Source: Verrucomicrobiales bacterium (GTDB taxonomy: Bacteria; Verrucomicrobiota; Verrucomicrobiia; Limisphaerales; J093). Taken from it: a stretch of DNA of 11,301 nucleotides. Shown piece after piece: positions 5,909 through 11,301 of the stretch; position 1 is the stretch's first letter; the number at the start of each line of letters is the position of its first letter. Location of the stretch: positions 1-11,301 of the forward strand of contig JACKPW010000060.1 in NCBI GenBank assembly GCA_024233215.1, given 5' to 3'. A model generated the notes under the pieces. It was not told the origin of the DNA. It made no database searches and was given only the letters and a program-made list of their open reading frames with translations. Both the position numbers and the translations under genes were made by a program.

Positions 5909-6865
5909 TCAAGCCCGGCCGGACAGGTTGGCAAACTGGTTGAACAGATTCTCCAACTCCGGTCGCCGGGCGAGTGCATGGCGCCAGTTCTCCGGGATAG
6001 ACGTAATGCCGTAGACGATACCCGCCAATCCACCGGCCACGATGCCAGTGGTGTCCGTGTCCTCTCCGAGGTTCACCGCATTCAGGGCGGCGTCTGAATA
6101 GGTTTGCGACCTGAGCAGGCACCACAGACCTGCAGTCAGCGTGTCCGTGACATGACCGCCGGAGCGGATCTCGTCCTCCGGCCGAGTCTTCAAGTCCCCT
6201 TCCAGCAGCATCGAGAAGTGGCGGTTCTCCGCGGAAAACGGCGCCACTGCGAGCCGGGGAGCGATGATCGCAGCCGCCTGACGGATTGCCATCTCCGGGG
6301 TTTGCCCGTCCAACAGACCTGCCACCACGAGGCAGTAGAACCCGCAGGCGATTCGCGACCGCGGATGCCCATGCGTGATGGCTGAAGCGCGGGAGGCGTA
6401 TTCGAGTAGTCGGTCGGCCGGTTCGCGATGGAAGCGAAGGGCGATCGGCAGGATGCGCATCAGGGAACCGTTGCCGTTGCTGTGCTCATCTTTGCCGCCT
6501 GCCTGTTCGGCGGGTGCGCCGTGTTCAATCCGGGCAAACGCCCGGCGGGTCGCCCCTCCGATGTCGAAGACACTGCCCCATGGAGTCCAGAGGTTGCCCT
6601 TCCCCCATTGCACGAACCGGCTTCCCATGTCGCCGGTGTCGAACTCATGGCGCAACAGGCTGTCCACCGTGCAAAGCAGCAGAGAGGTGTCGTCCGACCA
6701 AGTGCCCTTGGGCTGGCTGTGGGTGCCGTGCGCGCGCATGTCTGTTACCGGATCGCGCCGCAGTTCGCTTCGACTGCGGAACTCCACGGGGACGCCCAAG
6801 GCGTCGCCGACTACAGCTCCCCACAAACCACCGAGGATTCGGTCTCTGATGGTCAGTTCAGTCAT
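5909..6865 (-). CDS. ADP-ribosylglycohydrolase family protein (DraG/ARH type)
   Basis: This 318-residue protein matches the ADP-ribosylglycohydrolase family over its length. It opens with RIRGxLxGAxxGDALG-like sequence (RDRILGGLWGAVVGDALGVPVE, 7-28, within family expectations). The first metal-binding motif is GTWSDDTS (54-61, T55, D58, D59). NGNGSLMR is at 131-137, THGHP at 164-168, and the second metal motif GEDTDTTG at 267-274 supplies D269, D271 and T272. All expected Mg-binding residues are present, so it should be active in removing ADP-ribose from proteins, nucleic acids or small molecules; the substrate is unknown. The ATG at 6865 was chosen because the conserved helix begins within 10 residues; an upstream start at 6946 adds nothing conserved. 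It lies 168 bases downstream of mcrC on the same strand. No ADP-ribosyltransferase partner is visible in the window. Confidence 0.9.
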   Translation of the reverse strand: MTELTIRDRILGGLWGAVVGDALGVPVEFRSRSELRRDPVTDMRAHGTHSQPKGTWSDDTSLLLCTVDSLLRHEFDTGDMGSRFVQWGKGNLWTPWGSVFDIGGATRRAFARIEHGAPAEQAGGKDEHSNGNGSLMRILPIALRFHREPADRLLEYASRASAITHGHPRSRIACGFYCLVVAGLLDGQTPEMAIRQAAAIIAPRLAVAPFSAENRHFSMLLEGDLKTRPEDEIRSGGHVTDTLTAGLWCLLRSQTYSDAALNAVNLGEDTDTTGIVAGGLAGIVYGITSIPENWRHALARRPELENLFNQFANLSGRA

Positions 6866-7033
6866 GGACGTCGCTGAATTGCAGTGTCGTCGGGTCCACC
6901 GGTGAGCACAGGAGCGTATGCTTTTCGCGCTGTCGCTGGCGACCATGGCTTCCAGGGAGGGCCTTCAGGGAATCTCGTGGGTAGAACGGGAGGGCAGCAG
7001 ATCTGGCTCTCGCGTGGGCTGCTTTCGGTTTCG
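6866..7033. other. Gap between mcrC and the ADP-ribosylglycohydrolase gene
   Basis: This 168-base gap holds no credible gene. A short minus-strand frame continues upstream of the glycohydrolase start but is unconserved. I see neither a strong terminator for mcrC nor clear promoter boxes for the next gene. Confidence 0.35.
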
Positions 7034-8056
7034 TCAGGCCACCAATTCGAGAAGATTGGCATGGATCTTTGGCCAAGCTTGGTCGAGGTTGATGGTGCGA
7101 ATGTAGATCTTATGTCCCTTGAATGTAAAGTCTGCTGAAAGCGGTCTGTCCACCGTGGGATACAACAGCATCATTTCACAGGTATCCGCGTTTTCTCCCT
7201 GCAAATTGTCCATGTAAGCGTTGATCTGGTACAGATGTGTCGAACGCAGCTTCTCCACCCCGTGGTGATGTTGTGTTACCTCCGGCGTGAATTTGCAGTC
7301 GATGATGATCTTCCGGTCAGGCGCCGTCAGGCTGACGTCTGTCCGCATCTTGGGTAGCAGGCGAGTGGACGTCTCGTCGGCACCGGTCCAGCGCCAGCGG
7401 ATGTCCTCTCCTTTGACCTGGAAGCGGCTGTGGGTGCGGTAGAAGTTCCGTACGAAGGCTTCGTACAGGTGGGCCATCTGCTGTTCGTCTTGGTCAAAAT
7501 CTTGGAACTTGCTGAAACCGGGCCTCTGCGAAACCAGCAGGTTGCGGTGGATGAGTTCGCAAACCTTCAGAAGGAAATCGTAGAACTGGTTGTTGCGGTG
7601 CAGTTGAACCCTCCCGAACACACGGCCTGTCAACTCGATGTCCTCGATTTCCGAGAGCAGTCGACAGAGCTGGCTCAGCCGCTCAGCGCTCTTGGTGTCG
7701 AGGCCTCGCGCACGGATCAGCTGTCGCATGGTGGCCTTTAGGATGCGATTGTGCAGGACGTTGTAGCTCAGTTCGTCGTAGTCGCAGGGCAGCCTTCCGG
7801 TTACCGCGGCGTTTCGCCGAATCGCCTCCTGAAAGCATATCCGCCCCCGCAACCTGCCGGTCCATTCATGCTGCAGCTCATAGCCGCGATCGAAACCCCG
7901 CTTCAGCAGGTGGTTCACGCCATTAATCAGGACTCTCGCGAACAAGTCCAAGAGCGAGGTCGCGTCCAGGCAGTCCACAGCGACGACGTCCCGCTCTGCC
8001 AGCTTGTCCCAGGCGTAGCAGAGCAGGTAATAGACGTTCTGGATGGGAATCTTCAC
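7034..8056 (-). CDS. mcrC: McrC-like nuclease subunit of an McrBC-type restriction system
   Basis: This 340-residue protein has the McrC architecture. The N terminus is IPIQNVYYLLCYAWDKL (3-19); the central region carries LSYNVLHNRILKATM (97-110), typical of the family; and the C-terminal PD-(D/E)XK nuclease shows M-RTDVSL with D240 and IIIDCKF with D253 and K255, then HLYQINAYM (274-282). In the known system McrB is the AAA+ GTPase that recognises modified DNA and translocates, and McrC stimulates GTP hydrolysis and cuts. The GTG start at 8056 lies 8 bases after the mcrB stop, the usual tight pairing; an upstream frame to 8119 would lie inside mcrB. The gene itself looks intact, but its partner is disrupted by the transposon, so it may be non-functional or only transcribed by read-through from the element. 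Confidence 0.92.
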   Translation of the reverse strand: MKIPIQNVYYLLCYAWDKLAERDVVAVDCLDATSLLDLFARVLINGVNHLLKRGFDRGYELQHEWTGRLRGRICFQEAIRRNAAVTGRLPCDYDELSYNVLHNRILKATMRQLIRARGLDTKSAERLSQLCRLLSEIEDIELTGRVFGRVQLHRNNQFYDFLLKVCELIHRNLLVSQRPGFSKFQDFDQDEQQMAHLYEAFVRNFYRTHSRFQVKGEDIRWRWTGADETSTRLLPKMRTDVSLTAPDRKIIIDCKFTPEVTQHHHGVEKLRSTHLYQINAYMDNLQGENADTCEMMLLYPTVDRPLSADFTFKGHKIYIRTINLDQAWPKIHANLLELVA

Positions 8057-8064
8057 GACCGGGT

Positions 8065-8502
8065 TCAGGCGAGCAGTGCCGAAGTGCGTTGCTGGACCTT
8101 CTGCTCGTCGTCGAACCAATACTCCTGAATCAACGGGACGATTTCAGCTTCGACTACCCTGCGGTACCATTCCTCGTTGGGCTGGATGCCGTCCCTCGGG
8201 CAGAAGTAGCTGTGGCCGATTTGGTAGCCAGGGCCGAGGTTCTTGGTGTCCGCAGCGATGACTTCGTTGAGTCCGTTCATCCGTTTCACGATCTTCTCGA
8301 TCAGAGTCTCTTCCGTGCCGGCCTGGATCATGAAGTCTCGGAATGCGTTGCTTGAAAACTCCGGTGCGAGGGTGATGAAGCGGAAGCGCCGTCTCAAGGC
8401 GTAATCGACCATCGCGAGCGACCTGTCGGCGGTGTTCATCATGCCGATTAGATGCAGGTTCTCGGGGATGTAAAACCGCTCATCGGGACCCTGGGCGTAG
8501 GC
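8065..8502 (-). pseudogene. mcrB: 3' fragment of mcrB (AAA+ GTPase subunit), interrupted by the transposon
   Basis: The last 145 codons of an McrB-type GTPase remain. They contain RFYIPENLHLIGMMNTADRSLA, the strand plus sensor-like NTAD motif, then VDYALRRRFRF with the arginine-finger region. Next come a helical lid (FRDFMIQAG through NGLNEVI) and GPGYQIGHSYF, characteristic of the McrB C-terminal part. The Walker A and B portions and the N-terminal DNA-recognition domain are absent. The reading frame continues upstream into the transposon terminus at 8503, where the sequence changes to proline/arginine-rich noise, so the first ~42 residues of the apparent longer frame belong to the element. 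The 5' part of mcrB is expected beyond the right edge of the window. The stop at 8065-8067 lies 8 bases before mcrC. Confidence 0.88.
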
Positions 8503-8521
8503 CTGAGCCTTATACACAAGT
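8503..8521 (+). repeat. Left terminal end of the transposon, Tn5 outside-end-like
   Basis: CTGAGCCTTATACACAAGT matches 17 of 19 positions of the Tn5/IS50 outside end, including the whole CTTATACACAAGT block that Tn5 transposase contacts. It marks the point where mcrB coding sequence stops matching its family. This is the end nearest the 3' end of the transposase gene. Confidence 0.85.
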
Positions 8522-8532
8522 GAGGCCGCGGG

Positions 8533-8577
8533 TTGTGGTGCCCGCCGGCGGGTTCGGAGCTGCAGTTGAGGCCGGGG
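8533..8577 (+). repeat. Subterminal inverted repeat, left copy
   Basis: Compared with the reverse complement of 11257-11301, these 45 bases are identical at the first 31 positions and at 44 overall. Similarity continues imperfectly to about 8615. The repeat contains a perfect 12-base palindrome, CCCGCCGGCGGG (8541-8552). Confidence 0.85.
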
Positions 8578-8693
8578 TGGCGGGGACCGATGGCCGGGAG
8601 GAATGGGAAGGATGAGGGGGGCAGGCACGATGCGATCGCGCGGGGCAGAGTGGGGTGGTGGTAACGAGACCGGATGGTCAGCGAGAACTGTTC

Positions 8694-8735
8694 TTCCCCA
8701 CCGGGGAATTCCAATTGTCGTTGTCCCGCCGGGAC
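8694..8735. repeat. Two tandem small hairpins downstream of the transposase gene
   Basis: TTCCCC (8694-8699) pairs with GGGGAA (8703-8708) around an ACC loop, and GTCCC (8723-8727) pairs with GGGAC (8731-8735) around a GCC loop. They lie 38-79 bases past the transposase stop on the minus strand. Neither is followed by a T-tract, so they are at best weak terminators and might instead limit read-through into or out of the element. Confidence 0.35.
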
Positions 8736-8772
8736 CGAAGGCAATGGGATGGAGAGCCGGCGGCCAAGGCGA

Positions 8773-10251
8773 TCAGGAGGTGTCCTCGCGGTCGAACAAG
8801 GGGGGGCGTCTCTTGGTGATGACCTGCCATGCCAGGGTGAAGTCCCGAACCCGGGTGAGGCCCTGCCAGATGGCCGCAGGACCGGGGAGCCCGTCGGGTT
8901 TTCGGGCGAGGAAGCCCCCCAACTCAGCGACCTGGGTCACGAATTCCCCCAGCGAGGGTTTTTTCTTGAGGGCTTCTTCGCCGTGGCAGACGGTCCAGAC
9001 CGATTGCCATTCATCTTCTTCAAAGACCACATCACAAGGCAACTCGGGGCATTCGCGTCCCAGCTTCATCACGTAGAGAACTCGCCACGCCACGACCATG
9101 TAGAGCGCAATGGCCACTTTGGTGCGCTCGTCCTTCTTGAGTTGGAGTTCCTCGACCTTGCAGCCGCTCTTCAAGACCCGATGGAAAACTTCGATTTCCC
9201 AGCGTCCCAGGTAGAGGTCAATGATTCCCACGGCCGCATCAAACCCCTCGACCGGGAGGCTGGTGTAGAGGACCCAGTCAATGGGATCCTCACCGGCCGG
9301 GGGATCTTTCTCGGTGGCGAGCACCACCTGAATGCTCACGGGGGGGAGCTTGGTGTGCTTGCGATGGGGAGGGCGGAGTCTCACGGTGGTGGCACGGACT
9401 TCCAACACCGCGGTTCGGGCCGAACGTTTCACCTTCTGGCGGCTGCCCCCCTTGACCTTCTTGTATTGTTCCTTGGTCTTGACCTGGGCGGTGAAGGTGC
9501 CCAGAAGGGGACTGGCCTGCACCTGTTCCCGAATTTTTCGACCCGGTTCGGCACCGGGCTCGTTGCGCGAACCGGAGGGCTTGAGCAGAGAGCGATCTTG
9601 ATTGCCGCGAATGAGCCAGTGAGCGACCCGCTCTCCCCCTTCCACCCGTTGGTGGTACTCGCTGAAGATCTCGTAGAGGTCCCCTTCGCGGTCGGCGCAA
9701 CTGATCACTTCGGTCCCTGGGGCGGCTTGGGCCAACTCACAGGCGCTGCGATAGCCTTCGAGCCACCGAAAACTCTCTTTCTCTTCAATGGGTTTTTGTT
9801 TCCGTTTTTCGGCCTTGCCGTGTTGCTCCTGGTCACGGGCATGGATGTCGGTGCGCCACACGCCCAAGGGCAGACGTTCGGGCGTGATCACCACATGGTT
9901 GTGGGCGAAGAAGCCCTGCCGGCTGATGTCACTCAACGGGCCGGTGCCCTTGAGTTCTTTCTTCAAGCTGTAGTCCAGTTCGGTGGTGTCTTGAAGCAGC
10001 AACACTCGCGGGTGTTCTTGGACTCGCCGCAGGGTCGCGTTGCGATGGGGAGCGAGAACCGCTTCGACGCTGGTGCGCTTGTTGTTGAAGAACCGGTAGG
10101 CTCCCATCAACTCCGCCCACCCCCTGAAAGCGGCCTTGATGCTCGCCAAGGGCGATTGGCTCAGCCTCGCAAGGATGAGCTTCATGCGCTGGAGCAAGCG
10201 CTTGTCCCCCAGTTGCGCGGTGGCCAGTTCCTGCTCGATCCACTCGATCAT
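8773..10251 (-). CDS. tnpA: IS4-family (Tn5-like) DDE transposase
   Basis: This 492-residue protein is close in size to Tn5 transposase (476). The N terminus (WIEQELATAQLGDKRL, then SPLASIKAAFRGWAELMGAYRFFNN, about 4-57) is the Tn5-type DNA-binding domain. The catalytic triad is complete: D88 in LLLQDTTELDY, D187 in SCADREGDLYE, and E354 in the Y-(2)-R-(3)-E-(6)-K signature (Y347, R350, E354, K361). The insertion between the second Asp and the Glu is the beta-strand insert typical of IS4 members. I chose the ATG at 10251; a GTG at 10260 overlaps the stop of the upstream DUF4338 gene (GTGA), so coupled initiation three codons earlier is also possible. It should bind the Tn5-like ends and cut and paste the element. 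No frameshift is seen, so the element may still be active. Confidence 0.95.
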   Translation of the reverse strand: MIEWIEQELATAQLGDKRLLQRMKLILARLSQSPLASIKAAFRGWAELMGAYRFFNNKRTSVEAVLAPHRNATLRRVQEHPRVLLLQDTTELDYSLKKELKGTGPLSDISRQGFFAHNHVVITPERLPLGVWRTDIHARDQEQHGKAEKRKQKPIEEKESFRWLEGYRSACELAQAAPGTEVISCADREGDLYEIFSEYHQRVEGGERVAHWLIRGNQDRSLLKPSGSRNEPGAEPGRKIREQVQASPLLGTFTAQVKTKEQYKKVKGGSRQKVKRSARTAVLEVRATTVRLRPPHRKHTKLPPVSIQVVLATEKDPPAGEDPIDWVLYTSLPVEGFDAAVGIIDLYLGRWEIEVFHRVLKSGCKVEELQLKKDERTKVAIALYMVVAWRVLYVMKLGRECPELPCDVVFEEDEWQSVWTVCHGEEALKKKPSLGEFVTQVAELGGFLARKPDGLPGPAAIWQGLTRVRDFTLAWQVITKRRPPLFDREDTS

Positions 10252-10256
10252 GGCCC

Positions 10257-11159
10257 TCACCCTCGGTGCTGGAGCACACGACGAAAGTCGCGGTGGAGAG
10301 GATAGAGCCAGACGTCCTTGATCGCCACCCCCGGAGTCTGGCGCACATGGGTCTTGCCGCGTCCCTGGGTCTGGCCCACCCACACCCAGTTCGCGGCCCG
10401 GTAGCAATGGCCGCTGAAGCGCTCGTGCTCCACGAACGATTCCAAGAGCACCGGCCCATAGCCATACTCCCGCTGAAACTGCTGGGGAAGGATTCGGGCA
10501 GACAAGCTCAGCACCTTCGAGGCGAGATTGGCGCTATGGACCCAGGGCAGGATCAAGAACCGGGAGTTATTGAGGATGAGATGGAGGTTCTGGTGTCGAA
10601 CCTCTCGGCTCCACCCAATGAAGCGGTCCCGGGGTGCGATCTTCCAAGCCGAGGCGCCAAAGCCAATGGCGCCCAAGAGCCCTTGTTCCCAGACAATCAG
10701 GTAGCGCGCTTGGGCTCCTGCCAGGGGCTGATATCCCAGATAGTGATAGCGATCGATCAGGGCGTTATAGAGCGCCGAAGCCTCCGGGCTGCCCACCCGC
10801 TCCAACCTCAACCCCGCCAGTTGGTGAACCGGTTGGTTGATCGGCGCAGGCTGGGGCAACCGCAGTTCTCGAGCCCGCAACCGACGCCCGTTGCCGTTGG
10901 TCCGGGTGGGTTCGGGTAACTGAATCAACCCGGCCCGATGAAGCCGCAGCAACCCGACCCGCGCACTCATCAAGGGGGCATTGCCGCCGGGGGAAGTCCA
11001 GGCCAACCGCCGACACACCCGACGAGCAATCTCGGCGCGGGTTCGGGGGTGGGCTGCTTGGATCTCCTGGCGGATCGCAACCAGCGCCTCCCGGTCGAAG
11101 GGTCGGCCCACCAGGCGTGGCGGAACCGGCACCTCGGCCACTGCGTTCGCGTCGGTCAT
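10257..11159 (-). CDS. DUF4338 (DruA-family) protein carried by the transposon
   Basis: This 300-residue protein has two parts. Residues about 20-100 look like a helical, arginine-rich winged-helix-type region (REALVAIRQEIQ, RTRAEIARRVCRRLAW, SARVGLLRLHRAGLI). Residues about 115-290 are the DUF4338 domain: YHYLGY (138-143), YLIVWEQGLLGAIGFGASAWK, APRDRFIGWS (175-184), NNSRFLILP (197-205), NLASKVL, GYGPVLLESFV, CYRAANW (252-258) and VWLYPLHRDFR. DUF4338 is the domain of DruA in Druantia phage-defence systems, where its biochemical role is unclear. Here it lacks the other Druantia genes and sits inside the transposon ahead of the transposase, with stop and start overlapping (GTGA). A role in transposition, such as target choice or regulation, is therefore more likely than standalone defence. 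The ATG at 11159 is preferred to a TTG two codons upstream. Confidence 0.9.
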   Translation of the reverse strand: MTDANAVAEVPVPPRLVGRPFDREALVAIRQEIQAAHPRTRAEIARRVCRRLAWTSPGGNAPLMSARVGLLRLHRAGLIQLPEPTRTNGNGRRLRARELRLPQPAPINQPVHQLAGLRLERVGSPEASALYNALIDRYHYLGYQPLAGAQARYLIVWEQGLLGAIGFGASAWKIAPRDRFIGWSREVRHQNLHLILNNSRFLILPWVHSANLASKVLSLSARILPQQFQREYGYGPVLLESFVEHERFSGHCYRAANWVWVGQTQGRGKTHVRQTPGVAIKDVWLYPLHRDFRRVLQHRG

Positions 11160-11256
11160 GGACAAAGGTGTGCCAGAACGGAGCGAGTGTGTCCCGCAAA
11201 AAATGAGAAAAGTTCAGCCGCTCCCTTCCCAATCCTCCCGCCATCGGGCTCCGAAC
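11160..11256. promoter_or_regulatory. Leader region of the transposon genes
   Basis: About 100 bases lie between the right subterminal repeat and the DUF4338 start. The region holds the T-rich stretch CTTTTCTCATTTTTTGCG (minus strand, near 11190-11210), unusual in this GC-rich sequence. The promoter for the two-gene unit is expected here, but I cannot point to convincing -35/-10 boxes, and no Shine-Dalgarno precedes the start. Confidence 0.3.
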
Positions 11257-11301
11257 CCCCGGCCTCAACGGCAGCTCCGAACCCGCCGGCGGGCACCACA
11301 A
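11257..11301 (-). repeat. Subterminal inverted repeat, right copy, cut by the window edge
   Basis: Inverted copy of 8533-8577 with one mismatch in 45; weaker similarity continues inward to about 11220. It includes the same 12-base palindrome (11282-11293). The outermost 30 bases of this end, including the Tn5-like tip, should follow directly after the window. Confidence 0.85.

Larger units (their letters stand above)
8503..11301 (-). mobile_element. IS4-family (IS50/Tn5-group) transposon carrying a transposase and a DruA-family gene; right end outside window
   Basis: The left end CTGAGCCTTATACACAAGT (8503-8521) differs at only two positions from the IS50/Tn5 outside end as I know it. Beginning 30 bases further in (8533) is a repeat whose inverted copy ends exactly at 11301. 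By symmetry the right tip should lie near 11331, giving a full length of about 2.83 kb. Inside are a DDE transposase and an overlapping DUF4338 gene, both on the minus strand and both apparently intact. The element interrupts mcrB. IS50-group elements generate 9-base target duplications; the left copy would be GGCGTAGGC (8494-8502), to be matched beyond the right end. Everything about the missing right tip is prediction. Confidence 0.88.

Noticed and set aside
6428..6877. Plus-strand open frame with a lipoprotein-like start
   Set aside because: The hydrophobic stretch followed by GGC looks like a lipobox, but it is antisense to the conserved ADP-ribosylglycohydrolase and has no other support.
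8503..8628. mcrB starting at 8628 as a complete short gene
   Set aside because: The residues upstream of 8502 derive from the transposon terminus and are proline/arginine-rich; there is no Walker A, so the frame is a chance fusion and not a genuine start.
8674..10305. Plus-strand open frame of 543 codons
   Set aside because: It covers the transposase in antisense; the minus strand has the full DDE signature, and the plus-strand product has no recognisable features.
1..11301. CRISPR array, tRNA or rRNA genes
   Set aside because: Prompted by the CARF nuclease I looked for regularly spaced direct repeats and for tRNA-like cloverleaf or rRNA sequence, and saw none. All larger repeats belong to the transposon ends.

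Overview
This is GC-rich bacterial chromosomal DNA made almost entirely of accessory genes: nucleases, toxin-antitoxin modules, a restriction enzyme and a transposon. There are no rRNA, tRNA or core metabolic genes to anchor taxonomy. The mix (a DUF2130 protein, several PIN modules, an IS4-family element carrying a DUF4338 gene) would suit Verrucomicrobiota or Planctomycetota, but that is a weak inference. Nearly every gene lies on the minus strand; only the NERD-domain gene is on the plus strand.

Layout, in minus-strand transcription order where that applies. Positions 1-3737 hold one apparent co-directional block, read from 3737 downwards. It contains a Phd/YefM antitoxin, a truncated VapC-like PIN toxin, a ribbon-helix-helix VapB antitoxin, an intact VapC toxin, a CARF-nuclease of the Card1/Can2 type (normally a type III CRISPR effector), and a DUF2130 zinc-ribbon/coiled-coil/nuclease-like protein that runs off the left edge. 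The first four reading frames overlap by 4 bases at each junction. Positions 3811-4621 hold two small minus-strand genes of unknown function with good ribosome binding sites. A plus-strand membrane NERD protein occupies about 4812-5753. An ADP-ribosylglycohydrolase (5909-6865) follows mcrC (7034-8056) on the minus strand.

From 8503 to the right edge is a mobile element. Its left terminus is nearly identical to the outside end of IS50/Tn5 (17 of 19 bases). It carries an IS4-family DDE transposase and, overlapping it upstream, a DUF4338 (DruA-family) gene. The start of an inverted repeat found 30 bases inside the left end reappears, inverted, exactly at the right edge of the window, so the element probably ends about 30 bases beyond position 11301. 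It has inserted into the mcrB GTPase gene: only the last 145 codons of mcrB are visible, directly upstream of mcrC. The McrBC restriction system is therefore probably broken by the insertion.

Taken together this looks like a decaying defence island: DNA-cutting effectors (McrC, Card1-like, NERD, DUF2130, all with PD-(D/E)XK-type motifs), PIN RNases with antitoxins, and a transposon carrying a homologue of a phage-defence protein. The most unusual points are the CARF nuclease embedded in a toxin-antitoxin operon with no visible CRISPR-cas genes and no canonical start codon ahead of its first predicted strand, and the DruA-family gene carried inside an IS50-like transposon.
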